Source: Polyangiaceae bacterium
GTDB taxonomy: Bacteria > Myxococcota_A > Polyangia > Polyangiales > Polyangiaceae
Assembly: GCA_013361525.1 (NCBI GenBank)
Contig: JABFXY010000026.1
Span: 62,001-126,000 of the forward strand
Direction: 5' to 3'
Length of the DNA: 64,000 nucleotides
Part shown: in pieces, positions 52,751 to 61,296 of the stretch
How the letters are laid out: each line of letters begins with the position of its first letter
Numbering within the stretch: the first letter of the stretch is position 1
Program-made: the position numbers and the translations under genes
The notes under the pieces: generated by a model
The model's database searches: none
What the model saw: only the letters and a program-made list of their open reading frames with translations
What the model was told of the DNA's origin: nothing

Positions 52751-53872
52751 ATGGAAATCGTGCCCGCCGGACGTGTTCAAAGGATCGAGCAGCAAGGACT
52801 TCGTTTGCCGAAGGGCTTCCGCATCAACCTTCGCGCAGACGGCACGCCGTCGCTGCGCGGATTCCAGATGAAGGAGGAGGCTCCGCCCACGTCTCACCCT
52901 GGGGTCGATTGGGCCGCGCTCGCCGGTCGGAAGCGCAGCCCACCCTCCGTCGTCACCGAGTACGAACAACTATCGACCATGCAGTCTCGTTATGGCGACC
53001 CCATGGAGGTGAGGCTGTACGAGGCCAAGATTGCGGCGCTCACCGGCATGCACCGAGAGGGGTGGTTGCCGATCGACTGGAACGCGATCGCTTCGTCACC
53101 ACCACCCCAGGCGCCCGCCCGCCCCAACGCGCGCGAGCAGCATGCGGCGCACGCGCTGTCGGCCTACAAGCCCACCCTTTCCGAGAAGATCTTCGGCGCG
53201 GAGAAACGCCGCGCGGAGCTCTCACAGGCCGTCGAGGCGGCGCGTGCTCATGACGAGCACGAGTATCGCGCCCTCCACGCGACGTACGAGTCGCACCGTA
53301 AGCGGTGGGAGTGGTTCAACGTTCTCGCGCGGTCCGTTCTGGCTGGAGAGGTGTGCGGCTGCCAAAGCGCGATCGAGCACCTCGGTCCGTTTAGCACGTT
53401 CAAGAGCTTCGGCTCGTCGCTCAATGTCGCCATCACTCGCCCGTGGTGCATCGAAGCATGGGTCATCGGGAACACGAACCGCGTCATCCCGACCGAGACC
53501 ATCGGCTACACACCGACGGGGCGTATCTCGCGAAAGGAGACGCCCGATCCGAAGTATTGGGCGATCTATCAAGATCACGTCTGCAGTGCCGCACTCAGCG
53601 TCGGGCGCGAGATTTTCGCCATTCTACCCGTCCCCATCGTGATGGTTCACGTGGGTTACCCATACGTCAGCTCCAAGACGAGCCACCCCGATTGCTCGCC
53701 GATGCTCTCGGTCGCGTTCGAGAGGACAAAGTTCCTTTCACTGAATCTGCACGGCATCGATCCCTCCGACTCGATGGCGAACTTCGAGCACCGGATGGAT
53801 CACAAGAAGAAGACGGGCCTCGAGCCGATCGAGCCGCTGACGCCCGACGACCTAGACGTCCTGGAGGAATAG
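52751..53872 (+). CDS. Accessory protein of unknown function, paired with GIY-YIG protein
   Basis: ATG at 52751 has GGGGAGGGAG immediately upstream and gives 373 residues. The N-terminal third is basic, then Pro/Ala-rich (about 120-140). A helical stretch with paired charges follows (EKRRAELSQAVEAARAHDEH). The C-terminal 190 residues look folded, with Trp and Cys residues and a repeated strand pattern (AITRPWCIEAWVIGNTNRVI, IFAILPVPIVMVHVGYPYVS). No known domain could be recognised. The stop precedes the next start by 8 bases, so the two genes form an operon. In accessory DNA this pairing suggests a self-contained module. Confidence 0.65.
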   Translation: MEIVPAGRVQRIEQQGLRLPKGFRINLRADGTPSLRGFQMKEEAPPTSHPGVDWAALAGRKRSPPSVVTEYEQLSTMQSRYGDPMEVRLYEAKIAALTGMHREGWLPIDWNAIASSPPPQAPARPNAREQHAAHALSAYKPTLSEKIFGAEKRRAELSQAVEAARAHDEHEYRALHATYESHRKRWEWFNVLARSVLAGEVCGCQSAIEHLGPFSTFKSFGSSLNVAITRPWCIEAWVIGNTNRVIPTETIGYTPTGRISRKETPDPKYWAIYQDHVCSAALSVGREIFAILPVPIVMVHVGYPYVSSKTSHPDCSPMLSVAFERTKFLSLNLHGIDPSDSMANFEHRMDHKKKTGLEPIEPLTPDDLDVLEE

Positions 53873-53880
53873 AAGGCGCG

Positions 53881-55374
53881 ATGTATCCGGAGGAAATGCT
53901 CGTCGAGGTCACGATTGACGGGGCAACCGTGGTGGGCCCCGTCACCATCGATCAACTGCGTCGCGGTGTCGCCGCAGGACGCGTTCCGCACAACGCTCAC
54001 GTGCGCCCTCCGGGGTCTTTCGCGTGGTCGCCGCTTTCGGCTTTCCTGGGTCCTCCACAACCCGGTTACGTGCCCGCCCAAGCGCCTGTCGCTTACCACC
54101 ACCAGCCGCAGGCGTGGGCGCAGCCAGCTCCTCACGCCGCGGCCCCAGCACAGCAGCCGCCGCAGCTCCATTGGACGCAGCAGCCGCAGCCTCCGCCGGC
54201 GGTCTCGCACGCGCCCGCACCCAGACCCCCTCCTCCTCCCGTGCCGACCGGTGCACAGCTGACCGCGTTGCAAAGGGAGATCTCGGCCGCCGAGCAGCGC
54301 CTTTGTGAGGTGCGCCGCGAGCTCGAGTCCGTCGAAGAGGCGGTGGAGATTCAATCGTTCGGCTTCTATAAGGCGCGCTACGGCTTCGAATCCTCCGAAG
54401 ACTACGTCGAGCGCCTTCGACAAACCCGCGACGAGCAGAAGTTGCTGATCAAGCAAGGAGAGGCGACGGCCTGCACAACCAAGTGGACCGTCGACGGGAG
54501 CGCTGCGGAAGGAAAGAAGCTGGTCCAGCAGCAGTCCAAGCTCATGCTCCGCGCGTTCAACGGCGAGGCCGACGCTGCGATCGCCAAGGTCCGATACGAC
54601 AACGTTGTGAACCTCGAACAGAGGATCTCGAAGTCCTTCGCAGAGCTCAACAAGCTCGGAGAGGCGAAGAAGATTTCGATCACGAAGCGCTACTTCGACC
54701 TGAAGGTCGCTGAGCTGCGCCTCGTCCACGAGCATCGCGAGAAGGTGCACGAGGAGAAGGAAGAGCAGAAGGCGATCCGCGAGAGGCTACGCGACGAAGA
54801 GAAGGCCTTGGCAGAGGCCGCCAGGATGCAGGCCGAGGCCGAGGCCGAGGCCGCACGCAAGGAAGCAGCGCTGGAGAAGGCTCGCGCGGAACTCGCGGAC
54901 GCCGCCGGAAAGCAGCATGCAAAGCTCGAAGCGCTCGTCACGAGGCTCGAGACCGAGCTCAGCGCCGCCCTCGACCGCAAGGCGAAGGCAATCGCTCGCG
55001 CGCAGCTCACGAAGTCCGGTCACGTCTACGTGCTTTCCAACATTGGCTCGTTCGGCGAGGGCGTTTTCAAGATCGGCATGACACGTCGCTTCGAGCCCCT
55101 CGAGCGCGTCGATGAGCTCGGTGATGCGTCCGTTCCCTTCCCGTTCGACGTTCACGCGATCATCTACTGCGAGGACGCTCCGGGGCTGGAGAACAGACTG
55201 CACAAAGCCTTTGACCACCGACGCGTCAACGCGGTGAACAAACGGAAAGAGTACTTTCGGGTGACCCTCGATGAGATCCGCGGCGAGGTCGCAAAGCACC
55301 ACGGGCTTGTGAGCTTCATGCTGCACGCTGAGGCCGAGGAGTATCGCAAGACGTTGAGCGCAGCTGCCTCGTAG
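53881..55374 (+). CDS. GYF-like / coiled-coil (DUF4041) / GIY-YIG (T5orf172) protein
   Basis: ATG at 53881 gives 497 residues. The N-terminal 55 residues resemble a GYF_2 domain (VTIDGATVVGPVTIDQLRRG, then FAWSPLSAF). A Pro/Gln linker (about 60-120) leads to a long coiled coil (about 125-375), whose first half resembles DUF4041. From 381 comes a T5orf172/Mug113-type GIY-YIG domain: HVYVLSNIGSFGEGVFKIGM, RRFEPLERVDELGDASVPFP and ENRLHKAFDHRRVN...KEYFRV. GIY-YIG domains of this group are found in phage and conflict genes, and predicted to cut DNA. Together with the upstream gene it may be a defence or mobile-element module. The nuclease class is good; the biological role is inference. Confidence 0.85.
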   Translation: MYPEEMLVEVTIDGATVVGPVTIDQLRRGVAAGRVPHNAHVRPPGSFAWSPLSAFLGPPQPGYVPAQAPVAYHHQPQAWAQPAPHAAAPAQQPPQLHWTQQPQPPPAVSHAPAPRPPPPPVPTGAQLTALQREISAAEQRLCEVRRELESVEEAVEIQSFGFYKARYGFESSEDYVERLRQTRDEQKLLIKQGEATACTTKWTVDGSAAEGKKLVQQQSKLMLRAFNGEADAAIAKVRYDNVVNLEQRISKSFAELNKLGEAKKISITKRYFDLKVAELRLVHEHREKVHEEKEEQKAIRERLRDEEKALAEAARMQAEAEAEAARKEAALEKARAELADAAGKQHAKLEALVTRLETELSAALDRKAKAIARAQLTKSGHVYVLSNIGSFGEGVFKIGMTRRFEPLERVDELGDASVPFPFDVHAIIYCEDAPGLENRLHKAFDHRRVNAVNKRKEYFRVTLDEIRGEVAKHHGLVSFMLHAEAEEYRKTLSAAAS

Positions 55375-55451
55375 CAAACGACGGCTCGGTCGCTCGACGA
55401 ATGATCGCGCGCGTGCGTGGTGAATCAACTCGGCGCTCTAACACTCGTCAG

Positions 55452-56210
55452 GTGAAACGCGAACGAAACACCAGCTTTCCCCATGCTTGCATTCTCGGTG
55501 TATGGGTTGCCCTCTCCGCACATGGCTGCAGTCCCACTGCAAACAAGCGGCCCAAAGAGCATCCTCCGGAGCCCAGTACCAGTTCCGAAAAAGCCCATAA
55601 TCATACCGAGGTTGAGGCCGATGGTGTGGCGGTCCAATTTGATATGGCGCGAGGCGAACAGATATTCAACAATTGTGAGCGCGCCAACGCGTCCCTTTCG
55701 CTTTCGTATTGGCGCCTCGCGACGGACGAGTTGCTTGCGGCCGACAGAATCATGATGATGGTTCTTGGAGCCCAAGTCGGTCCGCTCGGAAAACATCTTG
55801 GCGCGAAGCCGGACGAGTACGTTCGACACTATGTAGGAATTACGAAGGCAGAGAAGCGCCTCGTCCACGCGACGGGAATGCATGTATGGCTGGCAAACGC
55901 CGCCTGGCGTGCCGAGGTTCGCGGGACGGATAGGGAGGGCACCGCTCCTGACTGGCGCCACTTCAAGCCTACCGCGTGTGATGCATCCGCAGCCGTCTTC
56001 AGTGCGACAATCGACCTCAGCCACCAGCGAGTTGTCGATTTTGATTTTTCGTCGCCGGCCTGGAACTGCTGCGAGTCAACTCTTTGCGACGACGCGATTA
56101 GGTGCATATGCATCGACGGAGATGGCGCACGAGTGCCTGGTCGTGAACTTTCCGAGGATGGTAGGTGCATGCGAGTCGGTGGCCGGTCTCCGCCTGAGCC
56201 AGGGCAATAG
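55452..56210 (+). CDS. Secreted or lipid-anchored protein, atypical GC
   Basis: The likely start is GTG 55452, giving 252 residues. A short signal (ACILGVWVALSAHGC) has a weak lipobox. The mature part has a Pro/Glu/Thr-rich spacer and then a folded region with eight cysteines (CERANASLSLSYW, CDASAAVFSATIDL, WNCCESTLCDDAIRCICIDG), the last cluster resembling a disulfide knot. Base composition here is distinctly less GC-rich than in neighbouring genes, and codons such as ATA and TTA occur, which suggests recent acquisition. No family could be assigned. Confidence 0.62.
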   Translation: MKRERNTSFPHACILGVWVALSAHGCSPTANKRPKEHPPEPSTSSEKAHNHTEVEADGVAVQFDMARGEQIFNNCERANASLSLSYWRLATDELLAADRIMMMVLGAQVGPLGKHLGAKPDEYVRHYVGITKAEKRLVHATGMHVWLANAAWRAEVRGTDREGTAPDWRHFKPTACDASAAVFSATIDLSHQRVVDFDFSSPAWNCCESTLCDDAIRCICIDGDGARVPGRELSEDGRCMRVGGRSPPEPGQ

Positions 56211-56225
56211 GCGCGCTAGCGCGCC
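56210..56225. terminator. Perfect 16-base palindrome just after a stop codon
   Basis: GGCGCGCTAGCGCGCC begins on the last base of the TAG stop of the preceding gene. It could form a compact hairpin, but there is no U-run after it, so intrinsic termination is uncertain; it might stabilise the transcript end. Confidence 0.45.
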
Positions 56226-56272
56226 GCAGTGGCGACGCCTGTGTATGGAGCCTTTGTGTCCGAAGGAACCGC

Positions 56273-56847
56273 ATGTGTATAAGGATGGTTCTTGTCTGCG
56301 CTGTGTCCATCACGGTCGCTTGCGGTTCTCAACAGTCGGTCCGCAACGAAGCCGCGGGGAGCGGAGGCGCTCCCGAGGCGAGCTCTGCCCCACGACCGGA
56401 CGGTTCTGTTTCGGTCGGCTCTGGACCCCTATCTGGGCACTCCATTGGTTCGGAAGGAAGCCGAAAGGGTGTCCGTGGAGAGGACGTCCGCGGCGAACGC
56501 GCGACGTCCGCAATGGTCATACTTTTTGAGCCTGGTTCTGCAAACGTTGGAGAGGACGCTAAGCCGCTGCTCGACGATATTGCCAAGCTGTACTCGCCCG
56601 CGAGCACGTAAGTCCGATAGAGATAGGCGAGTATGCCGACCATGACGAGCCTGCGCCACAGCGTCTTTCAGAGCAGCGGTCGTTAAGCGTCTTTCGCTAT
56701 TTGGTCGCAAAGGGTGTGCCTGCTGCGCGGCTAGCTCGTCGAGGTTATGGAAGCTCGGTTCCGGTCGTAGCCCCGAATATGCCCGATCGCCGCGCGAATA
56801 TGCGGGTCCAGTTTCTGTTTGGACCCGATCGACAAGACCTGCCTTGA
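56273..56847 (+). pseudogene. OmpA-type lipoprotein gene with a one-base frameshift
   Basis: ATG at 56273 with AAGGA upstream starts a lipoprotein signal (VLVCAVSITVACG) and a Gly/Ser-rich linker, then the OmpA/MotB start SAMVILFEPGSANVGEDAKP. A stop at 56609-56611 ends this frame. One base earlier in register the sequence continues as IEIGEYADHDEPAPQRLSEQ, RSLSVFRYLVAKGVPAARLA and ANMRVQFLFGPDRQDLP to a stop at 56845-56847, which is the rest of the OmpA domain, including the RG.G motif. A single missing base at about 56610 explains it. Intact, it would be about 190 residues and bind peptidoglycan. Either true decay or a sequence error. Confidence 0.78.
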
Positions 56848-56884
56848 GCGGGTCAGGAGCTGCAGGCGCTTGCCGCGCGCGAGC

Positions 56885-57478
56885 CTACCCCCGAGACCCA
56901 CGCCGAAACACCACCACGGTAGACCCCAACCCATCCGACCGAAACGACCCAACCAGCGCGTGCCCCTCCAGGATCTTGTGAACGCGCCGTCGCTGCACGC
57001 CCTTGCCCCGGCCGTGAATGATCCTCACCTCCGCGAAGCCACGGGCGTGCGCCTCCCGTAGGTATTCCTCGACGACGGACGGCACGTCCCGCGGCGCGAA
57101 GAAATGCAAGTCGATGGACTCCTCGATTGGCACGACGGCGACGTCGCTTCCGCCGGAGCCATCGTCAGTGTCGTCACCGGGATTGTCCGCTGAGACGGCG
57201 TCTGGCAGCGGGGGAGTGGCGCGGCGCTTCGAGCGCTGTTCCGCGATGTGGCCGCCGACGAAAAGGACCGCGCCAATCCCCGCCGCGACGAGACATGCAA
57301 TGGTCGGGACCGTACCGTTGAGTCGGAGGAGCAACGCGATGAATATGATCGCCCCACCGACGAGCGTCGGCCCTCCGGAGAGAAGCCACGGGCGCGAAGG
57401 AGTTTTTCTCAAGGCGGTGTCTTTTCGTCGTCGTCGTCGTCGTGCCGGGCGGCGAGCATCGCGAAGTCGGCCGCACAC
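56885..57478 (-). CDS. Smr-domain membrane protein
   Basis: The ATG at 57478 gives 197 residues; the first 20 are very basic and a TTG start nearer the membrane segments is possible. Two hydrophobic segments (LVGGAIIFIALLLRLNG and ACLVAAGIGAVLFVGGHIAE, about 38-77) precede an acidic linker and a C-terminal Smr domain: ESIDLHFFAPRDVPSVVEEY, EVRIIHGRGKGVQRRRVHKI. The DLHxx and GRGxx elements are the Smr motifs, found in nucleases that nick DNA or RNA and in MutS2. Here it is membrane tethered, which is unusual. It is the last gene of the minus-strand peroxidase operon, 22 bases after the flavoprotein. Confidence 0.82.
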   Translation of the reverse strand: MCGRLRDARRPARRRRRRKDTALRKTPSRPWLLSGGPTLVGGAIIFIALLLRLNGTVPTIACLVAAGIGAVLFVGGHIAEQRSKRRATPPLPDAVSADNPGDDTDDGSGGSDVAVVPIEESIDLHFFAPRDVPSVVEEYLREAHARGFAEVRIIHGRGKGVQRRRVHKILEGHALVGSFRSDGLGSTVVVFRRGSRG

Positions 57479-57499
57479 CGCAAGCGTGGCGGGCCTACC

Positions 57500-58918
57500 T
57501 CACAAAAGCTCGGCGAAGTGGCTTCGCTGGACGTCCATGTTCAGCTCGCGCGTTGCAATGGCGGCTGCGCGTCCAAGCGCTCCGGTGTAGGTGGGGAAAG
57601 AAAGCGGTACTCGAGCGAGCGCGGCGACGCCCATCCCGGCCGTGATCGCGATCGCGGCTGTTTGGACGATATCCACGGCGCGTTCGCCGACGACGTGGCA
57701 CCCGAGCAAGAATCCCGTTTTGCGGTCGACGACGAGCTTCAGAAATCCTGTGGTTCGGCCATCGATGATCGTCCTCGTGGTTGCATCGAAGCGGACGACT
57801 GCAACCACGACGTCGTGCTCTTTCCTCGCCTCGGCCTCCGTCATCCCCACGTGCGCGTATTCCGGGTCGGTGAAGCTCCCAATCGGGTAGACCGTGTCCT
57901 TTATCGTGATGCCCCCGCCGCGGACGGCATTCGTGGCGGCGACGAAGCCGTCCTGCAATGCCTGCGGGACCAGCATGATCCGGCCGGTGACGTCGCCCGC
58001 GGCGAAGACGTTCTCCGCGGACGTTCGCAAGCTCGCATCCACGCGAACGAAGCCGCGGGACGTTACTGCGACTCCTGCCTTCGGCAAATCGAGCGCCGAT
58101 GTATTCGCGACCCACCCGATCGCGATAACGATGAGCGCGGCTTCCGCGCTCTTGGAGACTCCATCTTTGGAAAACCACATCCGGACCCCGCCGGCGGTCG
58201 TCTCGAAGCGGTCAATCGTGCCGAAGTCCTCGTGCACTCCCATGCCGCCGTTGCGCAGGCACGAGGCCATGGCTGCGGACACATCTTCGTCCTCCGTCGC
58301 GAGGATTCGCGGGCTGCGTTCGAACAGCTCTACCTTCGCCCCGAACGCGTGAAAGATGGACGCGACCTGAAGAGCGGTCGCGCCTCCACCGACCACCAGC
58401 ATTGTCGCCGGCACGGAGGTCAGCCTCCAGGCGTCACTGTGCGTCGCCGTCAGCTCGAACCCCGGAACCGGCAACTGTCGACTCTGACCGCCGGTGCAAA
58501 TGATGAATCGGTCCGCGTGCACGGTGACCCCGTTCCCCGTTCGAATCGTATGTGGGTCGAGAAAGGTCGCGGCGCCGGCATCCTCGTGCACCACGATGCC
58601 GGCGGAAGCGATTTGTGCGCGCAGGCTGGCGTGCTCTGCGACCTCATCCACGACGGCACGGACCCGCTCGAGCAGTCGGGGATAGTCCAATCTTTCGTCT
58701 GTCCCAGAGATTCCATAGCTGGAGAGCTGGCGGGCCTCACGCACCAGCCGCGCGGCGTGCGCGAGCGTCCGGACCGGGACCGGCCCGTCGTGCCCAGCCA
58801 TTCCGCCGACCTTTTCGCGCGTCACCAGGGCCGTCTTCGCGCCGAGGTCGCCGGCGCGCAACGCGGCCAATAACCCAGCTGGGCCCGCTCCGATCACCGC
58901 CACATCGACGCTCGTCAT
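57500..58918 (-). CDS. Pyridine nucleotide-disulfide-type flavoprotein lacking redox cysteines
   Basis: The ATG at 58918 overlaps the peroxidase stop as ATGA and gives 472 residues. It has the dihydrolipoamide dehydrogenase-like fold: FAD motif DVAVIGAGPAGLLAALRAG, NAD(P) motif TMLVVGGGATALQVASIFHA, the second FAD motif ENVFAAGDVTG and the dimerisation domain. The segment that should be GGTCxxxGCxPS is GGMAGHDGPVPV, so both redox Cys are gone, and the HPTxxE of the partner subunit reads FPTYTGAL. It cannot do disulfide chemistry; NAD(P)H oxidation or transhydrogenation, perhaps supplying electrons or peroxide for DyP, is inferred from its operon. Confidence 0.85.
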   Translation of the reverse strand: MTSVDVAVIGAGPAGLLAALRAGDLGAKTALVTREKVGGMAGHDGPVPVRTLAHAARLVREARQLSSYGISGTDERLDYPRLLERVRAVVDEVAEHASLRAQIASAGIVVHEDAGAATFLDPHTIRTGNGVTVHADRFIICTGGQSRQLPVPGFELTATHSDAWRLTSVPATMLVVGGGATALQVASIFHAFGAKVELFERSPRILATEDEDVSAAMASCLRNGGMGVHEDFGTIDRFETTAGGVRMWFSKDGVSKSAEAALIVIAIGWVANTSALDLPKAGVAVTSRGFVRVDASLRTSAENVFAAGDVTGRIMLVPQALQDGFVAATNAVRGGGITIKDTVYPIGSFTDPEYAHVGMTEAEARKEHDVVVAVVRFDATTRTIIDGRTTGFLKLVVDRKTGFLLGCHVVGERAVDIVQTAAIAITAGMGVAALARVPLSFPTYTGALGRAAAIATRELNMDVQRSHFAELL

Positions 58919-60249
58919 AGCTGCAACTCCGACAGGTAGCGCAACGCACGGATACCCGGCATGAAGCCGTATTCGCCCCCGCGCGTGACCACGAAAGAGG
59001 GAATGCCCCGGAGCTTCCTCGGAATCGGCCTCCCCGGAATCGACAACGTCCTCTCCGCCTCTCCCAGCCCGGCGATGGCGTCTTTCACATGGCCCAGGCC
59101 CAGAAAGTCGCCGCCATTGACCCACTCGCTCTGGACGAACTCGAACTGCCGGCCGAGGTGAGCACCGAGAAACGCGAACATGAGCCCTCGGTCGGCGCCG
59201 TCGTCCTCGAGCACACCTTCGGGCAGCTCGGGCCCGTAGGCCGTTCCTCGGCGAATCATTCGGTGGAGTCGGCTGACCCCCGCGATCTTCGAGTCGCGCG
59301 GATTGGATCGGCGAATATGGCAGCCCGGTGGGGTCGAATATCCCGTGGGATCGTCTGCATAGAGAAAGTCGTTATTTCGCGACGGGTCCGCGCCCAGCGC
59401 GGGATCGTCGTGGAGAGGGCAACGCGCGAGCGGCGCGCCGCTCCTCCATCGGCCCATGATCTTCGCGGCGAGCCGTTCTTCGTCTTCGGGGCCTTTGGCG
59501 ATGTCCCGCAGATAGCGACGAAAGGCCGCGACGCGCTGGTGGAGCTTTCGAAAGGCGACGTAGGTCCCATTGCGTCCCAGGACGTCGGGCTTCGGAAGGG
59601 GCGGCGCCGGATCCATCTCGTCCGGATACCCGAGGACGAGCTCGCCGGGCTTCAACGGCCGCTCGTGCGGGTTCGTTCCTGGGATATTGCTGCCCTCGAT
59701 CGCGGGGTGGCCGATTCCGTCTTTGAACCCGAACGGCTCTCGACCGGTCGACAGTGCATGGCAATCCTGACGCCAGATTTCTCGAATGGCGCCGAGCTCA
59801 GCGTACGTCCCACGCGCGCGGGAAATCGCCTCGTCGAGGGCGCGGCGCGTCGGCGAGACGCCGGTGAGGACGACGTGGACATCCGCCGTTCCGAGCGGCT
59901 TTTCCCAATGCTCGGGGCTGCTCTCGCCGACGTCGCCGAGCGCCGTCGCCCGCGCCGCCATCCCTTGGCGGAATTCCCACGCAAATGACTCCAGCGACGA
60001 CGCTGGGACACCGAGGACCACGAGGCCCGAATACGTGAGCGCTGCGCTTACCCAGGTATCGCCTGCCGGGCTGTGACCGTCGGCGGCGTTCGCGACCACG
60101 TCCGCCAAGCGGCCCATCAACGCTCGCCCGGCGCGCGCTTCGTCGATCTGCAATAGCAGGTAGGTCGCCGCATACGGCGACGGGCGCGGCCGCAAGACAC
60201 CGCTTTGAATGTCGTTCAGCTCGAGCCGAGGGCTGCCGTTCGTCGTCAT
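58915..60249 (-). CDS. DyP-type heme peroxidase
   Basis: The ATG at 60249 gives 444 residues; a longer upstream frame crosses the intergenic gap and is not coding-like. The DyP hallmarks are present: FGFKDGIGHPAIEG with the catalytic Asp (D177 in FKDG), proximal heme His in GCHIRRSNPRDS (H311), distal Arg in RMIRRGTAYGPEL (about R334), and the two ferredoxin-like domains. It oxidises dyes, phenols or metals with hydrogen peroxide. No signal peptide is seen, so it is cytoplasmic or encapsulin-borne, though no encapsulin gene is adjacent. It overlaps the flavoprotein by ATGA and follows two unknown genes in one operon. Confidence 0.92.
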   Translation of the reverse strand: MTTNGSPRLELNDIQSGVLRPRPSPYAATYLLLQIDEARAGRALMGRLADVVANAADGHSPAGDTWVSAALTYSGLVVLGVPASSLESFAWEFRQGMAARATALGDVGESSPEHWEKPLGTADVHVVLTGVSPTRRALDEAISRARGTYAELGAIREIWRQDCHALSTGREPFGFKDGIGHPAIEGSNIPGTNPHERPLKPGELVLGYPDEMDPAPPLPKPDVLGRNGTYVAFRKLHQRVAAFRRYLRDIAKGPEDEERLAAKIMGRWRSGAPLARCPLHDDPALGADPSRNNDFLYADDPTGYSTPPGCHIRRSNPRDSKIAGVSRLHRMIRRGTAYGPELPEGVLEDDGADRGLMFAFLGAHLGRQFEFVQSEWVNGGDFLGLGHVKDAIAGLGEAERTLSIPGRPIPRKLRGIPSFVVTRGGEYGFMPGIRALRYLSELQL

Positions 60250-60269
60250 GACATCTCGACCGGTGAGGC

Positions 60270-61289
60270 TCAGCGTGCGAGGGCGAGGTTCTTCCAAAAG
60301 CGCTCGAGGCTCTGGTCGCGACCGAACAGTGTGCTGAAAATCGTGGAGTCGGCGATCAACACGTCGCCCGCGCGTTTCCCCGACGGGGGCAGCCAAACGA
60401 ATGCATTGAAGGCGTCGTTGCCCGCGTTCGTGAACGGGTGCGGTCGGGTCTTGTCGATGGGCTGTCTCGCGAGCACGACGGCAGAGCGAGCGTCGTCGGT
60501 CGTGACCGCGTAATGCGGCAGGTGCATATGGAAGTTGAAGTTCGTGACACCTTGGAGAAATCCCTTCTCGTCGAGGTCACGGACGATCGAGAGCGGCGCG
60601 ATGCGGGTCGTCCCAGGTACCACCGCCGGGCGAAGGCCATAGCGATTCTCGATGGGGAGGCCCAGGCCCTTCAGGAGCGAGCGGGTATATCCGCCAAACC
60701 GCTGTTGGCGCGGGACGAGCGCATCGCCGTGATGTGCATATTCCATCGCCCGCTCGGCGAGATCGTTCGACGCGCCGACGTCGTGATGCGGGCCGATCAC
60801 CAGGCAGGTCCCTTCTCGGGCAAGAAACGCCGCGACGGCCTCTACTTCCGCTATCGAGGCCTGCTGTCCCGTAACCGAGTGGTCGAGCCCGAAGACGAGC
60901 AGGGTATCCGTATCGGCGAGCACGCGCTCGTCGATAGGCAAATAGAACCCGGCCTGATCGACGCGTTGAAACATCGGGACCACGTGCCCCGTCGCTTGCT
61001 CGACGACCTCTTGGAATTGTACCCAAGCCCAAAAGAACAATTCGAGGGACCCGGCGATCCCCTGTTGGAAACGGAGAGCGTCCGCCCATTGAGGCTCCTC
61101 GTAGGCGGGCCATAGAACGCGCCTCACCTCCGTCATCGTGGAGAACCGATTGTCCAGCACGGTGACGTCGCGGTTCGCCTCCCCGGGATAGCTCCAGGCG
61201 ATGTAGACGGAGAGCCGCCGCTTCCCTCTCGAGTAGGCGCGCGCCCTGTGGGTCTGGTTGTACGTCCTCGCAGCGCTGGTGTCGCTCAT
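60270..61289 (-). CDS. Unknown protein in DyP operon (GATase/ThuA-like impression)
   Basis: The 339-residue protein starts at 61289, seven bases after the preceding stop and 20 before the peroxidase. A central alpha/beta segment (DTLLVFGLDHSVTGQQASIA, VAAFLAREGTCLVIGPHHDV) has the strand-helix order seen in glutamine-amidotransferase-like or ThuA-like folds. Later come QGVTNFNFHMHLPHYAVTTD and RPHPFTNAGNDAFNAFVWLP, with clustered His that could bind metal or heme. The signature Cys of amidotransferases is absent. No signal peptide is visible. It is probably cytoplasmic and tied to the peroxidase by operon structure; the activity is unknown. Confidence 0.65.
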   Translation of the reverse strand: MSDTSAARTYNQTHRARAYSRGKRRLSVYIAWSYPGEANRDVTVLDNRFSTMTEVRRVLWPAYEEPQWADALRFQQGIAGSLELFFWAWVQFQEVVEQATGHVVPMFQRVDQAGFYLPIDERVLADTDTLLVFGLDHSVTGQQASIAEVEAVAAFLAREGTCLVIGPHHDVGASNDLAERAMEYAHHGDALVPRQQRFGGYTRSLLKGLGLPIENRYGLRPAVVPGTTRIAPLSIVRDLDEKGFLQGVTNFNFHMHLPHYAVTTDDARSAVVLARQPIDKTRPHPFTNAGNDAFNAFVWLPPSGKRAGDVLIADSTIFSTLFGRDQSLERFWKNLALAR

Positions 61290-61296
61290 GGCGGAC

